Origin: Chroococcidiopsidaceae cyanobacterium CP_BM_RX_35
Lineage (GTDB): Bacteria > Cyanobacteriota > Cyanobacteriia > Cyanobacteriales > Chroococcidiopsidaceae
Direction: 5' to 3'
DNA length: 8,507 nucleotides
NCBI GenBank assembly: GCA_019242465.1
Contig: JAFAVL010000729.1
Span: forward strand, 1-8,507
The notes below the pieces were generated by a model. The model made no database searches and was not told the DNA's origin. It worked only from the letters and a program-made list of their open reading frames with translations. Both the position numbers and the translations under genes were made by a program. Shown here one piece after another: positions 1 to 6,471 of this stretch. How positions within the stretch are numbered: position 1 is the stretch's first letter; every line of letters begins with the position of its first letter.

Positions 1-453
1 TGAATCATAAAAGCGCAACCACACCGCCTCAACTCGCTCTATCGTTCCTTCCCAAGTCCCCAACCATAAACCTAATCGCTGACACCACAGCCACCCCCAC
101 TCATTTGGTGTTAGTGGCTGATAGCGTTGATTGGCATCCAAATGCCATCCCCGCAAAGAATTAGAGTCAAATGGGTCGAACACATAATAGTCTGGGGTGC
201 GGAAAATCTGCTCGTAAATATCTTTTTTAACTCCCTTATCTGCTTTGGCAGTAGAGGAAGACATCAATTCCAAAATGACATCAGGATAATGTCCATTCTC
301 CTCCCACACTACCCACCCCTGACGATCTGTTCTGCCGTCAACGCCCAAGACAACAAAGAAATCTGGTCCGCGAAAGTCTTTATTCCGCACCTGAGCGCTA
401 CTGTAGTAGACAAACATATTGCCCCCGACAAAATAATCATCGCGATCCCGCAT
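1..453 (-). pseudogene. Uma2 family (DUF820) nuclease-like protein, N-terminus lost, partial at window edge
   Basis: The frame read down from 450 stays open to base 1 (151 codons from an ATG at 453). It matches the cyanobacterial Uma2/DUF820 family, a PDDEXK-fold group of putative endonucleases with largely unproven function. Visible family blocks are RDRDDYF near residues 2-8, a DFRGPDFFVV strand around residues 26-35 with the likely metal-binding Asp31, VVWEENGHYPDVILELMSSST around residues 48-68 with Glu62, then a Lys-rich stretch and EQIFRTPDYYVFDP. The usual first 50 or so residues, a helical segment with a PLESDRH-type motif, are absent. In their place lies the start of a methyltransferase in another frame. 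A TAG directly precedes the ATG, so there is no longer start. The core acidic residues are present, so a shortened product could fold, but loss of the N-terminus argues for a pseudogene. The C-terminus lies beyond the window. Confidence 0.8.
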
Positions 454-607
454 CTAACACTTGTAATCCCTGCACTTCGGGCAGCAGTGATAATGTGGCG
501 GGCCGCTCATAATAAGCGTTGTGAGCTTTCGTTTCAACCCCAGCTGCATAGCGCTCCGCAAACTGCTCATAGTTTTGCTCTCCTAAGGACTTTTGTGAAT
601 GAGTCAT
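437..607 (-). pseudogene. N-terminal remnant of a class I SAM-dependent methyltransferase
   Basis: A 56-codon frame starts at ATG 607 behind a strong ribosome binding site and reads MTHSQKSLGEQNYEQFAERY onward, then a YYERPATLSLLPEV segment and LQVLDAG. This is the usual opening of small class I methyltransferases (Methyltransf_11/25 type): a YxxxAxxY helix, then the first strand with motif I, normally LDAGCGPG. Here the frame reads LDAGSR and hits TGA at 439-437, so motif I is cut after its first glycine and the remaining catalytic domain (roughly 200 residues) is missing. The DNA after the break encodes Uma2 sequence in a different frame. I therefore read this as the 5' piece of a gene truncated by recombination. 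The fragment cannot bind SAM. Its start signals could still drive translation into the overlapping Uma2 frame, whose ATG at 453 lies inside it. Confidence 0.75.
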
Positions 608-910
608 TGCAATCTCCTTATCTCCTAACTATGTGAACGCAATAGGAAACAACAGGATGAGAACTTGTTTCTCCACACAAAGCTCAATGGTTTCGGTTGT
701 AGAAGTTAGGGCAATGTTGAAAATTTCTTATGTACGCTTGCATCTTCATTAGGTACAGCTACCAAGTGGAAAAAATCGCTGTGTAGATAAAAAATGCCAC
801 TTCTTACATCAGAAATAGCACTTTTGGCTTTGGATTTTCTCTTTCAGTCCTCTGTTCTAGATTCGGGTTAGACTACCCTTGACTGCACCTTGTAATCTTG
901 GCAAATCACC
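608..910. other. Non-coding stretch between the methyltransferase remnant and the GST gene
   Basis: These 303 bases separate two divergent genes and must hold the promoters of both, if both are expressed. Apart from the ribosome binding sites at 613-627 I see no convincing element. A TAGATT hexamer at 858-863 resembles a -10 box for the GST gene, but the best upstream TTGGAT (830-835) is 22 bases away, too far for a normal sigma-70 promoter. No protein remnant is recognisable on either strand, and there is no clear terminator or repeat. Confidence 0.4.
613..627 (-). promoter_or_regulatory. Tandem Shine-Dalgarno sequences for the methyltransferase remnant
   Basis: On the minus strand the bases before ATG 607 read TAGGAGA then AAGGAGA, two purine-rich ribosome binding sites in tandem. 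The nearer one (GGAG at 617-614) is six bases from the ATG, a good spacing. This is the clearest ribosome binding site in the window and fixes the start of the truncated methyltransferase frame. Confidence 0.65.
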
Positions 911-1516
911 ATGATCGATCTCTATACCTTCACCACACCAAACGGGCGCAAGGCTTCCATTATGCTGGAGGAAGTCGGTCTCCCTTATAACGTTCACAAG
1001 ATTGATATCACAAAAAATGACCAATTCACTCCGGAATACGTAGCAATTAATCCGAATAGTAAGATTCCTGCAATTGTTGATCAAGACACTGACATTACCG
1101 TATTTGAGTCCGGTGCGATTTTGATCTACTTGGCAGAGAAGGCAGGTAAATTGCTACCAACTGACCAAAAAGGTCGCTTTCAAGTGCTGGAATGGCTGAT
1201 GCTCCAGATGGGTAGTGTAGGACCAATGTTTGGTCAGTTGAATCACTTTAAGCGCTATGCCTCAGAAAAAATCCCATACGCGATCACCCGTTATGAGAAG
1301 GAGACTCTACGGCTCTACGGCGTACTAGATCGGCAGCTGGCAAACCATGAATTCATCTGCGGCGACTATTCTATTGCTGATATCGCAACTTACCCCTGGG
1401 TTGCTATTTATGAATTTCAAGAACTGACACTAGACGAACACCCCCATCTCAAGCGCTGGGTTGAAACGTTGCAGCAGCGTCCCGCAGTCCAACGCGGGAT
1501 GCAGGTGCCAGCTTAG
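911..1516 (+). CDS. Glutathione S-transferase, Nu class / YfcG-like disulfide-bond oxidoreductase
   Basis: This 201-residue soluble protein has a thioredoxin-like N-terminal domain (about residues 1-80) and an all-helical C-terminal domain (about 90-200), the normal GST layout and length. The opening LYTFTTPNGRK places Thr9 and Asn11 where E. coli YfcG has the residues that contact glutathione instead of a catalytic Tyr, Ser or Cys. NPNSKIPAIVD carries the cis-proline (Pro53) and FESGAIL (Glu66, Ser67) the glutathione gamma-glutamyl site. SIADIATYPW is the N-capping box of the core helix. Known Nu-class enzymes show GSH-dependent disulfide reductase and some peroxidase activity; a role in redox defence is inferred from that. 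The ATG at 911 matches the family start, though no ribosome binding site is obvious. Its TAG overlaps the stop of the convergent amidohydrolase gene. Confidence 0.93.
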   Translation: MIDLYTFTTPNGRKASIMLEEVGLPYNVHKIDITKNDQFTPEYVAINPNSKIPAIVDQDTDITVFESGAILIYLAEKAGKLLPTDQKGRFQVLEWLMLQMGSVGPMFGQLNHFKRYASEKIPYAITRYEKETLRLYGVLDRQLANHEFICGDYSIADIATYPWVAIYEFQELTLDEHPHLKRWVETLQQRPAVQRGMQVPA

Positions 1517-2778
1517 AGGGTCGGCTGGCAATACTTTTCGACGCAGCGGACAAACATTTCAACACCCATCCCCAAAGCTGTCTCATCGAAATCGAAGTGG
1601 GGATGGTGGTGGGGATAAGCTAAATTCTGCTCTGGGTTAGCAGAACCAAGAAAGAAATAGCAACCGGGGACTGCTTGCAGAAAGTACGACATATCCTCGC
1701 CACCCATTGTTTGGCAGTCTGGCACTACCCCGGTTGGAGTTTCTACTACTGTTTCTGCCACTGTGCGTACCAATTCTGCGATCGCCGCATCGTTGACTAA
1801 TGCCGGGTAATGTCGCCAATAGTCTAACTCATATCTTGCGCCGTGACTCTGGCAAACCCCAGCAATGATTTGCTCAATGCGTTTCCCGAAATAGCCGTCG
1901 AAAGCTGGATCAAAGTACCGAACCGTGCCACTCATCCTGGCTGTGCCTGCAATGATGTTGAATGCCGTTCCTGCATGCAGTTGACCAATTGTCACCACCG
2001 CTGATTCTAAAGGATTGACATTGCGAGCCACAATCGTTTGCAAAGCATTGACAATCTGGGCACTAACAACGACTGAATCTATTGTCTGCTGTGGAATAGC
2101 ACCATGTCCGCCTTTGCCGAAAATTGTGCAATTAAATTCTTCAACAGATGCCATCAACGCACCGCTCTTGACTCCCACCGTACCGAGGGGCAGATTATTC
2201 CACAAGTGCAAACCAATGATGGCATTGACATCAGGATTCTTTAAAGCTCCAGCCTCGATCATTGGCTGCGCTCCTCCAGGTCCTTCTTCCGCTGGCTGAA
2301 AGATCATTTTCACTGTCCCGGCAAATTGAGTTGGCTCACCGCTAGTCAAGGAGCTATCCCCACTAGACCGTTGAGCGCAATGCTGAGAAAGGTAATATGC
2401 TGTACCCAGAGCGATCGCGGTATGTCCATCATGACCACAGGCATGCATCACGCCATCGTGCTGCGAACGGTAGGGCACATCGTTCTCTTCTTGAATTGGC
2501 AGAGCATCCATATCTGCTCGAATCGCCAACACTGGTCCTGGCTTGCCACTCTCAATCGTGGCGACAATACCCGTTTCTGCTATGCCAGTTTGATGAGGAA
2601 TCCCCCATTCCTGCAACTTTCGTGCAATAAATTCGGCAGTTAGCTGCTCTTTGAAACCTAGTTCCGGTCGTTGGTGAAGCTGTCGCCGCCACTCAACTAG
2701 CTGCGGCTGTAAAGCTCGAATCTTTTCGCGAATCCGAGATAGGTCAACACAAGGTGATTTTGAGGAAGTAGATAACAT
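1513..2778 (-). CDS. M20 family metallopeptidase / amidohydrolase (hippurate hydrolase / IAA-amino acid hydrolase type)
   Basis: This 421-residue protein belongs to the M20D amidohydrolases, di-metal enzymes that cleave N-acyl amino acids. The metal site is visible: MHACGHDGHT (Cys114, His116, Asp117, residues 111-120), QPAEEGPGGA (Glu164-Glu165), GLHLWN (His191) and YPHHHPHFDFDE near 388-399. The dimerisation or lid domain spans roughly 205-325 and includes GKGGHGAIP. MGGEDMSYF (358-366) is the usual C-terminal motif. Known members hydrolyse hippurate, N-acetyl amino acids or auxin conjugates; the substrate cannot be told from sequence. A polar, Ser-rich insert of about 15-20 residues sits at 134-152, where relatives usually go straight from YYL to the FAGTVK strand. 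It starts 25 bases after the bioD stop, on the same strand, and is probably cotranscribed with it. The ATG at 2778 has only a weak AAAGAAA upstream. Confidence 0.93.
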   Translation of the reverse strand: MLSTSSKSPCVDLSRIREKIRALQPQLVEWRRQLHQRPELGFKEQLTAEFIARKLQEWGIPHQTGIAETGIVATIESGKPGPVLAIRADMDALPIQEENDVPYRSQHDGVMHACGHDGHTAIALGTAYYLSQHCAQRSSGDSSLTSGEPTQFAGTVKMIFQPAEEGPGGAQPMIEAGALKNPDVNAIIGLHLWNNLPLGTVGVKSGALMASVEEFNCTIFGKGGHGAIPQQTIDSVVVSAQIVNALQTIVARNVNPLESAVVTIGQLHAGTAFNIIAGTARMSGTVRYFDPAFDGYFGKRIEQIIAGVCQSHGARYELDYWRHYPALVNDAAIAELVRTVAETVVETPTGVVPDCQTMGGEDMSYFLQAVPGCYFFLGSANPEQNLAYPHHHPHFDFDETALGMGVEMFVRCVEKYCQPTL

Positions 2779-2803
2779 TTTCTTTTAAATTTAACAAATA
2801 AAT

Positions 2804-3484
2804 CTAGAGAGGCAACAAATGCTCTAAATCTAAATCAGACGCAACTTGAGCTAGCTTAGATAAATCATAAGGATTGTCTAGATAGGGCAAGCAGCCTAAG
2901 ACAGGAGTACAAGTTAGCGATTGAATGAGTTCAACTGGTGCCCAATCAGCAATTTCTTGTTCTGAACAAGGCTGGACGCAGTTAAGGACAATACCTTTAA
3001 GGTGGACGCGAGTCGATCTTGCTAAGGCGACATTGGCAACTGCCTGAGCAATCGCTCCCAATCTCACTGGCACTACTAATACCGTTGGTAATCGCCAGTC
3101 TGCTGCTAAATCTGCCACAGTGAGTTCGTCGCTCACTGGCGAACCTAATCCTCCCAGCGCTTCCACTAATACCCAGTCTCTTGACGAACAGAGATGTTCT
3201 AAAGCTTGCCAGACAAGTCCTAACTCAACTTCCCGCCCGGCTCGCGCTGCTGCAATGGGAGGAGCTAAGGGGAGATCGAAGTACAGGGGGGTGATTTCTG
3301 CTAAAGACTGTTCTAGAGAAAATAACTGGTTATACAACTCGCGATCACCTAATCCAGCTTGAATCGGCTTCATAAGGCCCAAGCTACGGTGACGCTGGTA
3401 TCTCTGCCAGTAGGCAGCCAACGCCGCTGTCAAGACTGTTTTCCCAATCTCAGTATCTGTTCCGGTAATCAGTAGTGCGTTCAA
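2804..3484 (-). CDS. bioD: Dethiobiotin synthase
   Basis: BioD is a cytosolic ATP-dependent carboxylase that closes the ureido ring of dethiobiotin from 7,8-diaminopelargonate and CO2, the next-to-last step of biotin synthesis. The P-loop GTDTEIGKT (residues 8-16) gives Lys15 and Thr16 for ATP and Mg. MKPIQAG (38-44) carries the substrate lysine Lys39. LAPPIAAARAG (73-83) matches the family substrate loop. VLVEALGGLGSPVSDELTVADLA (from 105) holds the Mg-binding Glu108. At 226 residues it is the usual length. The start is TTG at 3484, giving NALLITGTD at the expected distance from the P-loop; no ATG or GTG fits nearby and the ribosome binding site is poor. No other bio gene is in the window, so biotin synthesis is not clustered here. 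The amidohydrolase gene follows after 25 bases; the kinase-like gene ends 93 bases upstream. Confidence 0.95.
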   Translation of the reverse strand: MNALLITGTDTEIGKTVLTAALAAYWQRYQRHRSLGLMKPIQAGLGDRELYNQLFSLEQSLAEITPLYFDLPLAPPIAAARAGREVELGLVWQALEHLCSSRDWVLVEALGGLGSPVSDELTVADLAADWRLPTVLVVPVRLGAIAQAVANVALARSTRVHLKGIVLNCVQPCSEQEIADWAPVELIQSLTCTPVLGCLPYLDNPYDLSKLAQVASDLDLEHLLPL

Positions 3485-3577
3485 ATCTATAACTTGAAGA
3501 TGATATAGGTGTAGGGGTAAAGACTGGTGTCTGTGCTTCGTCTGAGGGCAAGGTGAGGAATCTGGTGTCAGCGTTGA

Positions 3578-5092
3578 TTAGGCTGGATTTGCTAAGTGGA
3601 GGGTGAGCTTGTATCTACTTCTGGCAATCTGGGCGGGTTTCAACTCAATGATGTAAACCCCAGTAGCTGGTAGTGCCCCTTGATAATGAGTGACTTGGTT
3701 AGCGCTGTCATCGATAGGTGTTTGGTCTGGTCCCAAAACAGTTAGCAAAACGCCTTCAGTCACAAGGGTCGCACTTAACTGTTGCCCTTGTTCGCCCTCA
3801 AAAGTGTAGTCAACCTGATGCACTTTTAAACTCCCCCTAAGTATAATTCTTTTGCCTGCGTGCAAGTTCAATGGCTGACTAGATTTCACGGATTCGGGAA
3901 CAGGGGTGGGCGTGTCGAAGCCAGTGGGGGTTTCAGGATCAGATGCTGACGGGGACGTTGGTGTAGTTCCAGAAATAAGTGGAGACGGGAACGCTTGCGG
4001 CGGCACTGTATGCTGAACTGATGAACCTGAAGGGTTGAGGCGCGAACTCACCAGTAACCAAGCACTGATTCCAGGCAGTAAGGCAACAAAGAGAAAAATG
4101 ATTGCCATTACCCATCGATTTTCCCAAAGTTCGCGCTTGGACACCAAAATTGCTGAAAGTCCCTCTTGTTGACTAGGCTTGGATTCAACTGCGGCAGGGC
4201 GACCAATAATAGATTGCTGCCAGGATGATTCAGCAGCAATCTCCTGGGAGGAAGTTGGTTCAAGGGATAACTGGAGTGCTTGTGTTACAGCAGCAACAGA
4301 CTGGAAACGGTCGCTAGGCTTGTAGCTCAACATCCGATACAACACTTCATCCAAGTTTGGGCTAAGCGTGACCCAATGTTGCCAGTTCCACGAGAGCTGG
4401 GTATCATCGAACAATTCTTGTGGCTTTTGACCAGTCAGCAACACCACAGATGTGACGGCAAAGGCATAAAGATCGCTGCTGGGATAAGCTCTACCAGTTT
4501 GAATTTGCTCAGCTGGCGTATAGCCCAATGGACCTATAGCCGTTAGCTGGGATGTTGTTGGAAATAAGAACTGAGCTGCTAGTGCTTTGATGCTGCCGAA
4601 GTTAGTTAATACTGGTAGGTGGTCGCGATCGCGTAAGATGATATTTTCTGGAGAGATATTTCGGTGAATAATCCCTTTATTATGTAAATGTTCTAGTACT
4701 GGTAACAACTGCTTGAAGAGCTGCGATACCTCTGCTTCTGAAAAGGTTTGACTAACAGCCTGTCGCTCATCTAGTAGTGTTTTGTAGGTTTTGCCTTCAA
4801 CATATTCCTGCACCAAAAACAGACGTTGGTCTTGCTCAAACGAAGCCAGAAACTGGGGAACTTGCGGGTGCCGGATTTGATAGAGAAGCGTTACCTCTTG
4901 GTGGAAGAGCTGTTTCAGCTTTTCTAGACTATCGTCTCTTTGAATTAGGGTGAATTCCTTCAGGGCACAAAATTCATTAAAGCGCCCTTGATCTTCCGCC
5001 AAATAAACACGCTCTACAGCCCCTTGACGCAAAATCTTGGTTAAGCGGTAGCGGTTTTGGAGGATAGTGCCGATTGTGATGGGTGATTGCAT
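3578..5092 (-). CDS. Membrane-anchored Ser/Thr kinase-fold protein, probable pseudokinase, with exported PPC-like domain
   Basis: This 504-residue protein (from ATG 5092) has a Hanks-type kinase fold at about 10-275, a cytoplasmic segment, one membrane helix (about 328-349), a Pro/Ser/Thr-rich linker (350-408) and a C-terminal beta-rich domain (409-502) like the PPC (bacterial pre-peptidase C-terminal) domain. Relatives of this layout are common in cyanobacteria. Fold landmarks are intact: Lys45 in CALKEF, Glu66 in the alpha-C helix, Asn150 in the catalytic loop, Asp207 in SSDLYAF and Arg262. Catalytic residues are not. HRD is HRN (Asn145, codon AAT at 4660-4658), DFG is NFG (Asn164, codon AAC at 4603-4601), and of the GxGxxG loop only the middle glycine survives (RQGAVE). 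Phosphotransfer is therefore unlikely, and a scaffold or ligand-sensing role is inferred. A TTG at 5098 would add two residues; neither start has a clear ribosome binding site. Confidence 0.9.
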   Translation of the reverse strand: MQSPITIGTILQNRYRLTKILRQGAVERVYLAEDQGRFNEFCALKEFTLIQRDDSLEKLKQLFHQEVTLLYQIRHPQVPQFLASFEQDQRLFLVQEYVEGKTYKTLLDERQAVSQTFSEAEVSQLFKQLLPVLEHLHNKGIIHRNISPENIILRDRDHLPVLTNFGSIKALAAQFLFPTTSQLTAIGPLGYTPAEQIQTGRAYPSSDLYAFAVTSVVLLTGQKPQELFDDTQLSWNWQHWVTLSPNLDEVLYRMLSYKPSDRFQSVAAVTQALQLSLEPTSSQEIAAESSWQQSIIGRPAAVESKPSQQEGLSAILVSKRELWENRWVMAIIFLFVALLPGISAWLLVSSRLNPSGSSVQHTVPPQAFPSPLISGTTPTSPSASDPETPTGFDTPTPVPESVKSSQPLNLHAGKRIILRGSLKVHQVDYTFEGEQGQQLSATLVTEGVLLTVLGPDQTPIDDSANQVTHYQGALPATGVYIIELKPAQIARSRYKLTLHLANPA

Positions 5093-5169
5093 GGACAATT
5101 GTTCGACCAGACTAGAATCAGGAACTGCTCCTAATCGAGACTTGCTTTTTACTATCTAACTCTATTGTC

Positions 5170-5192
5170 CCACCTGATATATAGCAAGGTGG
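5170..5192. repeat. Inverted repeat CCACCT / AGGTGG next to the palindrome
   Basis: CCACCT (5170-5175) and AGGTGG (5187-5192) form a six-base inverted repeat around an AT-rich 11-base loop that contains the candidate -10 box. It is three bases from the neighbouring palindrome. It is short enough to be coincidence. Confidence 0.3.
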
Positions 5193-5207
5193 CACCGCCA
5201 TAGCCAA
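5178..5207 (-). promoter_or_regulatory. Candidate sigma-70-type promoter of the kinase-like gene
   Basis: On the minus strand TTGGCT (5207-5202, 4 of 6 to the -35 consensus) and TATATA (5183-5178, 4 of 6 to the -10 consensus) are 18 bases apart. Transcription would start near 5171 and give a leader of roughly 80 bases before ATG 5092. The -35 lies inside the palindrome at 5196-5218 and the -10 inside the second inverted repeat at 5170-5192, so binding there could control initiation. This is read by eye only. Confidence 0.35.
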
Positions 5208-5218
5208 TTGGCTAGGCG
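5196..5218. repeat. Perfect 14-base palindrome inside a longer inverted repeat, possible operator or hairpin
   Basis: TAGCCAATTGGCTA (5201-5214) is its own reverse complement. It is flanked by CGCC (5196-5199) and GGCG (5215-5218), which also pair if A5200 bulges out, giving a nine-pair stem around AATT. It lies 64 bases past the PIN/TRAM stop and about 100 bases before the kinase-like gene. No T-run follows on either strand, so it is not a classical terminator. Its overlap with the candidate -35 box suggests an operator. Confidence 0.5.
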
Positions 5219-5281
5219 AGGGCCAGAGGGCGGAAAATGTGAGTAACGACAAAACCTTTCAAGCTGAGAGATATCAAGCCT

Positions 5282-6421
5282 TCAAGCTAAAGCAGAAGCC
5301 TGAGGGCGAGCAAAAATCATCCGCCCGGCTGAGGTTTGCAAGGCACTTGTCACAACGACTCGGATTTCGCCACCAACATAATTGCTGCCTTCCTCAACGA
5401 CAACCATAGTACCGTCCTCTAGGTAGCCGATACCCTGGCTAGGCTCTTTACCTTCTTTGAGAATCTTCAGGTCAATATTGTCACCAGGGAGGTAACTAGG
5501 ACGCACTACTTGCACAAGATCGTTGATATTCAATACGGGTACCTTCTGCACAGTTGCTACTTTAGATAGGTTGTAGTCATTTGTCAGGAGAGTGCCATTA
5601 ATTTCTTGTGCCAACCTCACTAACTTGGCATCTACCGTAGGAATGTCTTCATAATCAGCCGGGTTGATCGTAATGCGTTCCGGGTATGCTGTTTTAATTC
5701 GGTTAAGAATCTCTAGCCCTCGACGTCCCCTAAGCCGCTTTTGATCTTTCGCAGCATCTGCTACCTGCTGCAATTCCTGTAACACAAACTGTGGGACAAG
5801 AATCTGCCCCTCTAGAAATCCTGTCCCTAATAGCGCTTCGATGCGACCATCGATAATGCAGCTGGTATCCAAAACCTTCGTAGCTGCAGGCTTAAGGGTT
5901 CCTTCTGCCAACAGCATTGTTTCAACTGTGTGCGGATTGATTAACCGCAAAAAGGCGCGTCCGTGAGTATCAGCCAAGCTGATGCCAGAGAAGGCAGATA
6001 AAATACTCCCTAAAACCGCGACTAGTGGCTTGATAAAACCAAAGTCTTGAGGAATTGGCAGTAAGAAAAGCGGTGCTAACATTAAGTTCGCTATCAACAA
6101 CCCAATCACCAAGCCTATTGCCCGGGTCAAAAGGACATCGACTGGCATTTCACGGACTTGAGTTTGGAGGCGACGATAGGTCACTTGGAAACTCAACCCG
6201 ACAGCACCCACAATGATGGCAGCAAAACCGGCAGTGACCAAGCGCAGGGCTTCTACGTTTGTCACTTGCTCTTGTACATCCCAGGGAAGCAGCTCAATAC
6301 TGTAGAAGCCAATCCCCGCCCCTGCTAAAATGAATGAGAGAATAATGATTGCGTCAAGCATTGGTTTAATCCAACCATTGAGTTGGGTTGCCATTCCCAA
6401 CTGAGGAGTTAAGCAACCCAT
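5282..6421 (-). CDS. PIN/TRAM domain integral membrane protein (YacL-like)
   Basis: Four hydrophobic segments (about 21-45, 59-80, 99-125 and 129-150) precede a cytosolic PIN nuclease domain (about 181-300) and a TRAM RNA-binding domain (about 303-370), the layout of Bacillus YacL and its widespread cyanobacterial relatives. The four PIN acidic residues are present: Asp185 in LDTSCIIDGR, Glu216 in LQELQQ, Asp264 in TVDAKL and Asp282 in TNDYNLSK, so metal-dependent RNase activity is plausible. Substrate and physiological role of this family are not well established. The start is uncertain: ATG 6421 gives 379 residues, but relatives usually begin at MLDAIIIL, which is ATG 6361 here, and no start has a good ribosome binding site. 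The gene diverges from hemW and reads toward the kinase-like gene 183 bases downstream. Confidence 0.92.
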   Translation of the reverse strand: MGCLTPQLGMATQLNGWIKPMLDAIIILSFILAGAGIGFYSIELLPWDVQEQVTNVEALRLVTAGFAAIIVGAVGLSFQVTYRRLQTQVREMPVDVLLTRAIGLVIGLLIANLMLAPLFLLPIPQDFGFIKPLVAVLGSILSAFSGISLADTHGRAFLRLINPHTVETMLLAEGTLKPAATKVLDTSCIIDGRIEALLGTGFLEGQILVPQFVLQELQQVADAAKDQKRLRGRRGLEILNRIKTAYPERITINPADYEDIPTVDAKLVRLAQEINGTLLTNDYNLSKVATVQKVPVLNINDLVQVVRPSYLPGDNIDLKILKEGKEPSQGIGYLEDGTMVVVEEGSNYVGGEIRVVVTSALQTSAGRMIFARPQASALA

Positions 6422-6465
6422 TTTGTCATAGAATAAGCCATTCGCTAGAGCGGCTACTTACAGCT

Positions 6466-6471
6466 ATTATA
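6466..6471 (-). promoter_or_regulatory. Candidate -10 box for the PIN/TRAM gene
   Basis: The minus strand carries a perfect TATAAT at 6471-6466. It would place the transcription start near 6459, some 38 bases before ATG 6421 or 98 before ATG 6361. No TTGACA-like hexamer sits 16-18 bases upstream. A short inverted repeat (TGCTC/GAGCA, 6500-6513) lies just beyond the -35 position and might serve an activator, though it is small. Confidence 0.35.

Noticed and set aside
127..636. Plus-strand open frame of 169 codons over the left end
   Set aside because: The minus strand of the same stretch encodes clear Uma2 and methyltransferase sequence; the plus-strand translation resembles no family and has no ribosome binding site.
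3120..3362. Plus-strand 80-codon frame inside bioD, and similar frames opposite the amidohydrolase at 2015-2643
   Set aside because: They lie antisense to strongly conserved genes and their translations have no family-like features; they are by-products of codon use on the coding strand.
3524..3569. Direct repeat CTGGTGTC at 3524-3531 and 3562-3569 between bioD and the kinase-like gene
   Set aside because: Only eight bases with a single pair of copies, no palindromic structure, and close to what chance gives; not enough for an operator or attachment site.
5093..5098. TTG at 5098 as the start of the kinase-like gene
   Set aside because: ATG 5092 is two codons downstream in the same frame and neither has a ribosome binding site, so the standard codon is preferred; the difference does not affect any domain.
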